This document shows positions 1-6,239 of a stretch of 7,723 bases of DNA, piece after piece. Origin of the DNA: Pirellulales bacterium (lineage in GTDB: Bacteria; Planctomycetota; Planctomycetia; Pirellulales; JALHPA01). Below the pieces are notes generated by a model. The model searched no databases. It was not told the DNA's origin and worked only from the letters and a program-made list of their open reading frames with translations. Location of the stretch: NCBI GenBank assembly GCA_022842745.1, contig JALHPA010000102.1, positions 1-7,723 of the forward strand, given 5' to 3'. The position numbers and the translations under genes are program-made. Numbering within the stretch: the first letter of the stretch is position 1; each line of letters opens with the position of its first letter.

Positions 1-254
1 AGGCGGTCCGGCTCACTGCCCGACTCGAGGGAGACAAGCGTACCGTCGCGCATCCGCGCGGAGAGGACGTGGACCTGGAACTGGTAGTTGGCCAAGGCCT
101 CGCGGGAGTGCTCAAATGCGTGCAGGCCGTAGTTGTAGGGCCGGTCCCATTGCTCGGAGGTCTGGAGCAGCTCGGTCCAGTAGCGGTCGGCTGCCTGCAG
201 ATGCTGCGGCCGCAGGAACAGCCCCTCGTACCAATGGACCGGCAGATTACGCAT
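1..254 (-). CDS. tssK: Type VI secretion system baseplate subunit TssK (N-terminal part)
   Basis: TssK (ImpJ/VasE family) is a cytoplasmic baseplate protein that links the T6SS tail to the membrane complex. Only the first 84 residues are in the window; the gene runs off the left edge. The visible N-terminus reads MRNLPVHWYEGLFLRPQHLQ, followed by AADRYW. The V-x-W-x-EGLFLxPQH-x-Q...DRYW pattern is the family's characteristic start, and the following segment (YNYGLHAFEHS, then FQVHVLSARMRDGTLVSLES) continues in family style. The ATG at 254 is supported by a GAAGGA Shine-Dalgarno-like stretch at 265-270, 10 nt upstream. No other T6SS gene is visible; they would have to lie to the left. The upstream 380 bases hold only a repeat and a gene relic, so this may be the first gene of its operon. 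The family call is confident; activity of the system cannot be judged from here. Confidence 0.9.
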   Translation of the reverse strand, partial: MRNLPVHWYEGLFLRPQHLQAADRYWTELLQTSEQWDRPYNYGLHAFEHSREALANYQFQVHVLSARMRDGTLVSLESGSEPDR

Positions 255-404
255 GCTCGAACGATCCTTCGCCGAACGCGGGGGCGGTCGTATTTCCGAG
301 GTAACGATCCGACGTAACTAGAAGCCGCAGGCCGCTTTGAATGCGGTAGGGAGGCTTGGGAGAGCATCGTATCAGGGGCTGTCGCGGTTGTAAACCTCAG
401 GGAA
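255..404. other. Non-coding stretch upstream of tssK
   Basis: Together with the repeat and relic to its right, this forms a gap of about 380 bases (255-633) without an intact gene. Frames open here on either strand do not look like protein. Apart from the GAAGGA ribosome binding site of tssK at 265-270 I see no convincing promoter, operator or terminator. A short 4-bp stem (CCGC...GCGG) around 333-346 is too small to call. The tssK promoter presumably lies here. Confidence 0.4.
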
Positions 405-556
405 TAGCGGTTCGGCGGGACCAATCGAGGGACGAGAGGTCAGTGGATTGCGAGGAGGGAGATACGAAGCGGGATGTCGCGGCGTCGGAGAACCGCGGAA
501 GCAGGGAAGCGGCATTAGCGGTAGGGGACCACAGCGATTTTCCAGCCGTCGGGCAG
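405..556 (-). repeat. Direct repeat, copy 1 (152 nt), flanking the HNH cassette
   Basis: This copy aligns without gaps to 1418-1569 at a constant offset of 1013 bases. I count 15 mismatches in 152 positions; 12 of these fall in 405-467 and only 3 in 468-556. Positions 468-505 are identical to 1481-1518. Read on the minus strand, the repeat encodes the last 13 residues LPDGWKIAVVPYR and stop of a protein, then about 110 nt of downstream non-coding DNA. A possible small hairpin (CGCGG at 478-482, CCGCG at 493-497, 10-nt loop) lies in the identical block, with no T-tract. Copy 2 belongs to an apparently intact gene, so copy 1 is probably the derived one. Confidence 0.9.
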
Positions 557-598
557 GTTCCTGTAACGTTCCAGTTTTATTCTATCGCCGCCACGGTC
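515..598 (-). pseudogene. Relic C-terminal tail of a paralogue of the 1528-2520 gene
   Basis: On the minus strand this stretch reads DRGGDRIKLERYRN, then LPDGWKIAVVPYR and a TAA stop at 515-517. The intact neighbour ends ERISLVR, then LPDGWKIAAVPYR and TAA. The last 13 residues differ at one position; further upstream only the D/E-R-I motif can be aligned, with an apparent two-residue insertion here. The frame has no plausible start, and upstream it runs into the end of the HNH gene in another frame. It is best explained as the surviving 3' end of a duplicated gene whose body was lost or replaced. The left limit (stop codon) is firm; the limit at 598 is where I stop seeing similarity. Confidence 0.6.
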
Positions 599-633
599 CG
601 AATCAGACCAGGGTGCTATCCGGAATGACTCTG

Positions 634-1047
634 TCAACCGGTGAGCCGTCCCGGGAAAACGCCATCCTGCATCAGCAAACGACGATGCTCGACTCGCACA
701 GGTTCGTTGATGTTAAGCAACTGAAGAGTGACGCGACCGATGGGCGACTTACCTTGAAGAACCGGACCCATCCAATCGAAATGCGTTATCCAGGTGTCCG
801 TGCGCGGATGGAATAAGCGGGTGAGCAGACCACTCTCAGGATCGAGCCCCGCGATGTTCGGCCCCTTATAGGTATTGCAGCTAAAACAGGAGAGGGCCAG
901 ATTGGACTCGATCGTGGGACCCGCATGTTGCTGGGCGATGATATGATCGATACAGAAGGGCAAAGGATCCCACTCACTGGGCATCGTGCAATATTCGCAA
1001 TGGCCGCATGCGCGTTCGAAAACAAGTCGGCGAAGTCCGGCATCCAT
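634..1047 (-). CDS. HNH endonuclease family protein
   Basis: This is a 137-residue protein with a complete HNH (beta-beta-alpha metal) nuclease fold signature. Visible features are a first zinc-type pair C17-x2-C20 (CGHCEYC region), the catalytic IDHIIAQQHAG segment with D34-H35, N49 in the ESNLALSC segment, and a second pair C54-x2-C57 followed by N58 and KGPNIAGLDP. The C-terminal part (LFHPRTDTW, then GPVLQGKSPIGR and LLNINEP) matches a widespread stand-alone HNH family of cyanobacteria and planctomycetes of similar length, so it appears full-length. These proteins are predicted DNA nucleases; the substrate is unknown. The ATG at 1047 is the only usable start, because an in-frame stop lies 12 codons upstream; no clear Shine-Dalgarno is visible, which suggests translational coupling to the upstream gene that ends 8 nt before. 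All metal-binding and catalytic residues seem intact. Confidence 0.88.
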   Translation of the reverse strand: MDAGLRRLVFERACGHCEYCTMPSEWDPLPFCIDHIIAQQHAGPTIESNLALSCFSCNTYKGPNIAGLDPESGLLTRLFHPRTDTWITHFDWMGPVLQGKSPIGRVTLQLLNINEPVRVEHRRLLMQDGVFPGRLTG

Positions 1048-1055
1048 GGGCCGAT

Positions 1056-1340
1056 CTACCCAGAAGGCTGGCCGGCGCGCTTAAGAGAAAGTCGAGCGCG
1101 AGCGTGCAACAACGCCAGGAAATTCCCAACGCGGCGATAACTCTCCATTTGCTCGTATTCCGCTGGCGAGAGTTGACCTCGATTGTGCTTGTCGGCGAGT
1201 TCCGACATTTGAGACTTCTGAGATTCCGAAAACCCGAGACACAACACAGCTCTTGCAGCACCCGTTTCAAAATCAGGCGTCCCGCAATTCATGACGTCGG
1301 AGAGAATTTCGATATCGCCGAGAACAGGGGTGGAACCCAT
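1056..1340 (-). CDS. Small conserved protein, partner of the HNH gene
   Basis: This is a protein of about 94 residues with no enzyme motif or signal peptide that I can see. Its C-terminal half is strongly helical and charged (FSESQKSQMSELADKHNRG, LSPAEYEQMESYRRVGNF, then LALLHARARLSLKRAG). From memory, small proteins with this 'ELA-K-N-G-LSPEE-E-YRRVG-LALL-ARL' pattern recur just upstream of HNH genes of the same type in planctomycetes and cyanobacteria; I cannot run a search to confirm it. The ATG at 1340 is chosen over a TTG at 1370 because a GAGGAGG site lies 5 nt before it. The gene ends 8 nt before the HNH start, so the two are almost certainly co-transcribed. It may be a regulator, inhibitor or targeting partner of the nuclease; that is inference. 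Confidence 0.75.
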   Translation of the reverse strand: MGSTPVLGDIEILSDVMNCGTPDFETGAARAVLCLGFSESQKSQMSELADKHNRGQLSPAEYEQMESYRRVGNFLALLHARARLSLKRAGQPSG

Positions 1341-1345
1341 GTCGA

Positions 1346-1352
1346 CCTCCTC
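1346..1352 (-). promoter_or_regulatory. Strong ribosome binding site that sets the start of the small HNH-partner gene
   Basis: On the minus strand the sequence is GAGGAGG, then TCGAC, then ATG. This is the best Shine-Dalgarno match seen in the window and it places the start at 1340 rather than at the upstream TTG (1370), from which the site itself would be translated. Confidence 0.75.
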
Positions 1353-1417
1353 ATGCAAAACCCACCTCAAGCATAGAAGCCGATGGCACGCAAATCAACG
1401 AGTGCCTTGGGCTAGGA

Positions 1418-1569
1418 TAGCGGTTCGGCGGTGCCGATCGAAGGACGAGTGGCCAGTCGCTTGCGCGGGGGGAGAAACGGAGCGGGATGTCGCGGCGTCG
1501 GAGAACCGCGGAAGCAGGCAGGCGGCATTAGCGGTAGGGGACCGCAGCGATTTTCCAGCCGTCGGGCAG
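1418..1569 (-). repeat. Direct repeat, copy 2 (152 nt), 3' end and downstream region of the 1528-2520 gene
   Basis: This is the partner of 405-556, ungapped, with about 90 percent identity by my count. It covers the last 13 codons and stop of the unrecognised gene at 1528-2520 and about 110 nt beyond, ending roughly 80 nt upstream of the start of the small HNH-partner gene. The non-coding block 1481-1518 is identical to copy 1. The two copies bracket the HNH cassette in the same orientation, so recombination between them would delete the cassette and one copy. Confidence 0.9.
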
Positions 1570-2520
1570 CCGAACCAGCGAGATCCTCTCCGCTGGACGG
1601 CTTGCGCCGCCGCGAAAGGGCGCCGCTTCGAGCCGCGCCATCCGGGGCCGACGTCCTGGCGAGGGTGCCTTTCGCGCCGCGACGTCCAAGTCATTACGCA
1701 TCCCCACGACAATCCGGGGATCGCGAAGCCGAGCGACGATCGAACCGTCGGATCGGTCCTTGGTGGTGCGAAGATCCATTGCCGGATCGTAGGTGTGATA
1801 ATCGAGATGGAATACCAGTCCGTTCTGGCTGGGGTGGTCGTCGTGACCTTGGTGACGACGATAGTTTTCTCGGTACAGCGGCTTGAGGGCGTCGATCAGG
1901 CCCGCCCAGTCGATATCCTGCGGATAGACTTCGCGTTCCCAGCATTCAAGACGATGCGCTCGCTGGCGAAGTTGGTCTTGGATCGCCTGGTCGAACTCAG
2001 CTTCGCTTTGGTCCGGTCGGCGGGTCAATCGCAGCGAAGGAAACCGTTCGAGCAAATCCTCGGGGACGCGGAATTTCTCAAACGTCCGTTTCACCTGGGT
2101 CGAGAGATCCGCAGCATCTTGCATTTCACGAGTGCAGAGCACCACATCGCATGTGAAGCGGGACTTGAGTTGGTCGGTATAGCATTCGAATTCGTCCCGC
2201 CAGCGGCGATGGAGGACGGCGTCGCGATACTGGCGGATAGTGGATTGCGGAGAATGGAAGCGAGCGCCGTTCAACCCGGCGGCGGTCGATCTGGCCGGAG
2301 GAGCTGACGACTGCGCGCGACAGGGCATAGTGTATGGGACGCACACTATCCCCAAGGCCGCCCAGCGACTGAGCGGCAAGGTCAAATGGAAAGCCGTTAG
2401 GAAGCGGGCGAGTAAGCAAGTCAGAGTCGGCGAGGTTGGGTAATTGCTACGAGGATCGGAATCGAGTGTCACCACGGGACGGCATGCTTTTCGGTTCTTG
2501 AAACGGGCGAAGAGAGCCAC
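1528..2520 (-). CDS. Unrecognised, probably exported planctomycete protein with an NTF2/SnoaL-like outline
   Basis: This is an open frame of up to 330 codons. I do not recognise a named family. Residues about 88-107 (FHSPQSTIRQYRDAVLHRRW, then RDEFECYT) resemble the start of NTF2/SnoaL-like proteins that are abundant in planctomycetes ('SPEATVRAYFEAL..GDW..A..CLT'). The end, RISLVRLPDGWKIAAVPYR, resembles the last strand of such domains ('LVR-DGWKI'). Between them lies a charged, Arg/Glu-rich helical region and the motif QNGLVFHLDYHTYD. A hydrophobic stretch at about 41-60 followed by CRAQSS could be a signal peptide. The start is uncertain: the GTG at 2520, the ATG at 2328 and internal TTG/GTG codons all lack a good ribosome binding site, so the first 60-85 residues should be treated with caution. 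The 3' end is duplicated at 515-598. No function is assigned. Confidence 0.62.
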   Translation of the reverse strand: MALFARFKNRKACRPVVTLDSDPRSNYPTSPTLTCLLARFLTAFHLTLPLSRWAALGIVCVPYTMPCRAQSSAPPARSTAAGLNGARFHSPQSTIRQYRDAVLHRRWRDEFECYTDQLKSRFTCDVVLCTREMQDAADLSTQVKRTFEKFRVPEDLLERFPSLRLTRRPDQSEAEFDQAIQDQLRQRAHRLECWEREVYPQDIDWAGLIDALKPLYRENYRRHQGHDDHPSQNGLVFHLDYHTYDPAMDLRTTKDRSDGSIVARLRDPRIVVGMRNDLDVAARKAPSPGRRPRMARLEAAPFRGGASRPAERISLVRLPDGWKIAAVPYR

Positions 2521-2698
2521 GGCGGCGGAAGAATAGCGGGCCAGGGATTTTGACGGTACGCCAAAAACGGTCCAACGGCCGGCGATCCGGCGATCGCGAA
2601 GAGAGGCGGCCGGTGGCAGGCGAATCGGCGAGACCGCTCCGACGCCTGATCAACGTCGCCCCAGGGGGCTGTGATCGCGGACAGACTCCGCGCCGTTG

Positions 2699-3292
2699 CT
2701 AACCCCCCTTGGCGGATGCGGCGGTCAGGAATCGGGCGAAGCGGTCGTCGTCGTATCCCGAGCCTTGTTCCAGCTCGCCCGTCCCCTGCGAACGCAAAAG
2801 CTGTCCCTGGTTGTCGAGGACAAAAAGGTGCGGATAGGCTTCGCACTTAGGATACGCGGCCAGGAACGCTTCCGCGTGTTCGCCCGGATAGGTGACTTTC
2901 ATGACGACGAAGTTTTTCTCGACGAGGTCGCGTATTTTCTCGTTGGTGGACATGTAGTTCGAGATTCGCTTGCACCAGGGACACCAGTCGCCCCCGACCA
3001 GAAGCATAACCCTCTTGTTCTCGCTCTTGGCCCGAGAGAGCGTGGCGGCCAGGTCAGCGGCGGGATCCCGGGCGTCGTCGTACTGCGCGACCGAGTAAAA
3101 CGGGGCGGGGGGGATGTCGGCCGCGGGATCGGCTTTCGCGGCGGAAAGAGAGGGGACTCCCTTGGCGCTCGCTTTCGACGACAGCCCATTGGGGGAAAGT
3201 GAAGTTGGCTGGCAGCCGGTCAACAGGAACACGCCAATGGACGGAATGCCTGCCAGAAAGAACCGCCGACGACGAGAACTTGGGTGGAACAT
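2699..3292 (-). CDS. Thioredoxin-fold lipoprotein, possibly Tat-exported
   Basis: This is a 197-residue protein predicted to act outside the cytoplasmic membrane in thiol-disulfide exchange. The N-terminus SSRRRRFFLAGIPSIG followed by VFLLTGC27 is a lipoprotein signal peptide with lipobox LTGC; the RRFFL motif also fits a twin-arginine signal. After a low-complexity linker (about 28-62) comes a thioredoxin-like domain: VMLLVGGDWCPWCKRI with the redox pair C104-P-W-C107, the strand FVVMKVTYP, and the cis-proline motif AYPHLFVLD with P154. This matches the thioredoxin_7/DUF255-like group ('GGDWCPWC') more than classical TrxA. The ATG at 3292 is preceded by GAGG at 3298-3301, with 5 nt spacing. 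It lies 234 nt from the kinase and 178 nt from the next gene, so it is probably transcribed alone. The substrate is unknown. Confidence 0.87.
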   Translation of the reverse strand: MFHPSSRRRRFFLAGIPSIGVFLLTGCQPTSLSPNGLSSKASAKGVPSLSAAKADPAADIPPAPFYSVAQYDDARDPAADLAATLSRAKSENKRVMLLVGGDWCPWCKRISNYMSTNEKIRDLVEKNFVVMKVTYPGEHAEAFLAAYPKCEAYPHLFVLDNQGQLLRSQGTGELEQGSGYDDDRFARFLTAASAKGG

Positions 3293-3395
3293 TTAAGCCT
3301 CGCAAGAGAGGAACGGAGGGTCAACCGTGCGTCTATTGTTCCATGACTGGGGAGGTGGAATCCAGCCCGTTTCCCATCAGGAACGTGGCCATTTC

Positions 3396-3421
3396 CGGCG
3401 ATTCGAGTGCCGCCATCGCCG
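3396..3421. repeat. Short inverted repeat in the kinase-thioredoxin spacer
   Basis: CGGCGAT at 3396-3402 and ATCGCCG at 3415-3421 form a perfect 7-bp inverted repeat around a 12-nt loop. It lies about 105 nt downstream of the kinase stop and about 105 nt upstream of the thioredoxin start (minus strand). There is no T-tract, so it is not a typical intrinsic terminator; it could be a weak hairpin or a chance repeat in GC-rich DNA. The rest of 3293-3526 shows nothing else I can support. Confidence 0.25.
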
Positions 3422-3526
3422 TAAGTCTGGCTACCGAGAGGAAGACGGATCAAGTTGGCGCTTTGCAGGCAGGCGACCGTTGGACCTGCCCGCGGAGTGG
3501 CCCCGTTAGCGGAGGACGGAATGCAG

Positions 3527-6208
3527 TTACTTGCTCGTGGTGGCCGACGTCGCCAGCGGCGGGTACTTTGCGCGCTCGGCGCGCCATTTGGTTGCTTCAT
3601 CGGGCTTCTGGATCGCGGTGTAAAGCTCGACGAGCCTGTCGAGCGCTTCCACAAGGCGGGCCTTGGCCGGCTCGGGGATTTTCGCCTCGCGCTGTTTCAT
3701 TCCCTCGTAGCCGCTTAGCAGCAGTGGCTCCGCATCGGCGAATTTCCCTTGGCTCATCAGGCAGCCTCCGAGCATGGAGCGAGTGCCAAACGTACTCCAT
3801 TCGTCGGGCTGTATTTTCTCGCGAATGGCCAGGCACTCGTGAAGCAGCGGTTCGGTTTCGGACCATCTGCTTTGCTGGAGGAGCTTGAACGCTAGAAGTG
3901 CAAGTTCCCTGACATATTCAGCCGACTGCGCCCCGAATCGCTCTTTGAGGACCGCCAACCCTTTCCGCCGCCAAGCCTCCGCCTGCTCAAACTGGTGGAT
4001 TCGCTCATAGGCCTCGACCAGACTTCGGACGGCGTCTGGGGCGAAAGGATCCTGAAACTTTCGCCGCTCGAAACCGCTGGCTGCCTGCTCAAAGCATTCA
4101 ATCGCTTGCGGATGTTTGTTGGCGGACTCGTATGCCAGGGCCAGATACCAAACCGTCGTCAGGGTCGATGGGTCATCAGCGCCCAATTGGATGACATGGG
4201 CGTCTCGAACCTTTTCGGTTAGCTCGATCGCCTCGGCGTGCTTACCTTGCAGCCGGCACGCAGAGGCCAGGTCGGTCAGAATCAACAGGGAGAACCGATT
4301 GTTCTCGCCCAATTTTTCACTGATCTTCAGGCTTTCCCTGAAGAGAGGCTCGGCGTCGGTTGGCCGATCCGCGCTGAGGTGAGCCCTGCCAAGCGCAACG
4401 AGCGTCGTCGCCAATTGTGGGTCGCTCGACCCAGAGGTTTTCCCTTGGGCCTCGTCCTTGTCCTCGTTGGCTTGGCGGAAGAGCCGCACCGATGCTTCCA
4501 GTTGTTCGGCCGCCTCTTTCGATTTCCCAAATTCGAGCAATGAACAGCCAATGGCGCTCCGCACGCGAGCCTCGACCAAAGGCTGTTCTTGGAATCGGCT
4601 TCCGACTCGTTTTGCAGAGCGTTCGAGAATCTCAACCAGGGTAGGCGCCACGCCCACGGGTTGACTGCTCAATCCCCAATGGGGAAACGGTTTCAGAATG
4701 TCATTGATGAGAAAGTCGTTGACCGCTTCGGAAATGAGCGCTATTTCGTCGGCCCGCGTTCGCTCTTTGTCCGCCCGCTGACGCTGGGCAGCCTGTTCTG
4801 CGAGCGATTTTTCCTTGGCGTCCCGCTCGGCGATTGCCTTGGAGCGTTGTTGTTCGGCCGTCTGGGCGTTCTCGAAAGCCGCTTGTGCGCGCTCGTGAGC
4901 AACCCTTTCGGCGTTGACCGCGCGAATCGCCTGCCAGGTGGTTCCCGTCAGACCGAGCACCAGCGCCGCGACCACAATCGCGCCGGTGGCGATCGCCGCC
5001 TTGTTTCGTCGAGCCAGCTTACGGAACCGATAGGCTGCGGATGGCGGGCAGGCCTCGACCGGCTCATCGTGGAGGTAGCGTTGGATATCCGTTCCCAGCC
5101 CGCTCGCCGTTTCGTAGCGCCGATTGCGGTCCTTGTCGAGCGCCTTCATCACAATCCAATCCAATTCGCCACGGATGATCCCTGAGAGGCGGTCGGGATT
5201 GGTCTTCCGGCTGGCCGCCACGCTCGCGAGCGCTTGGATCGTGCTCAACCGAGTGCTGGGGCGGGGAGGATCTTCTTCGCGGATGATGCGCAACATTTCG
5301 TCAAACGCCGCGGATCGGAGGCGCTGCTTGTCAAACGGCGTCGTCCCAGTGAGCAGTTCGTACAACAAAACACCCAGCGAATAGATGTCGCTCCGCGTGT
5401 CGATATCGAGCTGGTTGACCTTGGCCTGCTCGGGACTCATGTAATCGAGCGTCCCGACGATCTGGCCCAAGGCGGTGAACATGGTCTTTTCGGTAAGCGA
5501 CTGGCTGGTAGCTTTGGACACGCCAAAATCGATTACCTTGGGGACCGGCTGCTGGTCGTACTCCGCCACCAAAATGTTGGATGGCTTTAGGTCGCGGTGG
5601 ATGATCCCCTTTTGATGGGCATGCTGGATGGCTTGGCAAACCGGAACGAAGAGATCGAGTCGCTCGCGAGTATTGAGGTGATGCTGGTCGCAGTACTGCG
5701 TGATCGGCTGGCCTTTCACCAACTCCATTACGAAGTACGGGCGTCCTGCGTCGGTCGCGCCGGCATCGAGCACTTTGGCAATATTTGGATGATCCATCAT
5801 CGACAGTGCCTGCCGCTCGGCCTCGAAGCGGGCGATGACCTGCCGAGTATCCATGCCCGGTTTGATGACCTTGAGGGCTACGCGGCGGCTGACCGGCACT
5901 TTCTGCTCGGCCATATAGACGACACCCATGCCCCCATCGCCGATAACCTGCAGCAGCTTATATGGCCCGATTTGCTCGCCTGGCTGCTCGACGGGAGGGG
6001 GGCCCGCCGCCGTGGACGCGAATCCGGCCGCCGGTTGCTCGAGGAAACTCCGCTCTTCTTCCGCGACCTTGAGTAACGCGACTACCCGCTCCCGCAGCGC
6101 GTGATCGTCGCCGCAGGCTTGATGCAGATAGACCAGTCGAACCTCGCCAGCCGGGATCGCTAGGGCGATCTTGAAAATGTCTTCTTCGTTACGAGGGGAC
6201 GGATTCAT
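3527..6208 (-). CDS. Transmembrane Ser/Thr protein kinase with C-terminal TPR region
   Basis: This is an 893-residue Hanks-type kinase. Residues 1-60 form the short acidic N-terminal segment usual in planctomycete kinases (EEDIFKIALAIPAGE, then CGDDHALRERVVALL and SFLEQPA). The kinase domain (about 80-380) is complete: glycine loop GDGGMGVVY (90-98), ATP lysine K113 in ALKVIK, catalytic HRDLKPSN with D206, metal-binding D227 in IDFG, GTLDYMSPEQ, and DIYSLGVLLYELLTG. One membrane helix lies at about 404-422 (AAIATGAIVVAALVLGLTG), then an Ala/Glu/Arg-rich coiled coil (about 430-495) and degenerate TPR repeats from about 545 to the end (for example LGRAHLSADRPTDAEPLF, LASACRLQGKHAEAIEL, LALAYESANKHPQAIECF, LGGCLMSQGKFADAEPLL). 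The kinase should be cytoplasmic and the TPR part outside. I chose the ATG at 6208 because GGAG sits 5 nt before it and MNPSPRNEED begins the family segment; an open extension to 6358 overlaps the sigma gene and is probably not translated on its own. It follows the sigma gene by 31 nt. Confidence 0.93.
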   Translation of the reverse strand: MNPSPRNEEDIFKIALAIPAGEVRLVYLHQACGDDHALRERVVALLKVAEEERSFLEQPAAGFASTAAGPPPVEQPGEQIGPYKLLQVIGDGGMGVVYMAEQKVPVSRRVALKVIKPGMDTRQVIARFEAERQALSMMDHPNIAKVLDAGATDAGRPYFVMELVKGQPITQYCDQHHLNTRERLDLFVPVCQAIQHAHQKGIIHRDLKPSNILVAEYDQQPVPKVIDFGVSKATSQSLTEKTMFTALGQIVGTLDYMSPEQAKVNQLDIDTRSDIYSLGVLLYELLTGTTPFDKQRLRSAAFDEMLRIIREEDPPRPSTRLSTIQALASVAASRKTNPDRLSGIIRGELDWIVMKALDKDRNRRYETASGLGTDIQRYLHDEPVEACPPSAAYRFRKLARRNKAAIATGAIVVAALVLGLTGTTWQAIRAVNAERVAHERAQAAFENAQTAEQQRSKAIAERDAKEKSLAEQAAQRQRADKERTRADEIALISEAVNDFLINDILKPFPHWGLSSQPVGVAPTLVEILERSAKRVGSRFQEQPLVEARVRSAIGCSLLEFGKSKEAAEQLEASVRLFRQANEDKDEAQGKTSGSSDPQLATTLVALGRAHLSADRPTDAEPLFRESLKISEKLGENNRFSLLILTDLASACRLQGKHAEAIELTEKVRDAHVIQLGADDPSTLTTVWYLALAYESANKHPQAIECFEQAASGFERRKFQDPFAPDAVRSLVEAYERIHQFEQAEAWRRKGLAVLKERFGAQSAEYVRELALLAFKLLQQSRWSETEPLLHECLAIREKIQPDEWSTFGTRSMLGGCLMSQGKFADAEPLLLSGYEGMKQREAKIPEPAKARLVEALDRLVELYTAIQKPDEATKWRAERAKYPPLATSATTSK

Positions 6209-6239
6209 GGCCACTCCGTAGTTAAGGCATTGTTGTCCA

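Noticed and set aside
356..628. Plus-strand open frame with similarity to a second frame at 1431-1886/1291-2307
   Set aside because: The similarity comes entirely from the direct repeat, whose coding sense is on the minus strand; the plus-strand frames have no family resemblance or ribosome binding sites.
405..1569. CRISPR array or transposon inverted ends
   Set aside because: There are only two repeat copies, 1013 bases apart, in direct orientation, with genes between them and no transposase or terminal inverted repeats.
1291..2307. Long plus-strand open frame (338 codons)
   Set aside because: It lies opposite the minus-strand gene 1528-2520 and the small HNH-partner gene, and its translation is Arg/Gly/Pro-rich without recognisable motifs, as expected from the antisense of GC-rich genes.
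2575..2612. Repeated CCGGCGAT units and CGGCCGG boxes in the 2521-2698 spacer
   Set aside because: They are short, imperfect and GC-biased; nothing else in the window matches them, so a functional repeat is not supported.
2655..2675. Hairpin-like GCCC/GGGC palindrome downstream of the thioredoxin gene as a terminator
   Set aside because: The stem is only about 4 bp with a tiny loop and there is no T-tract; such palindromes are common in GC-rich DNA.
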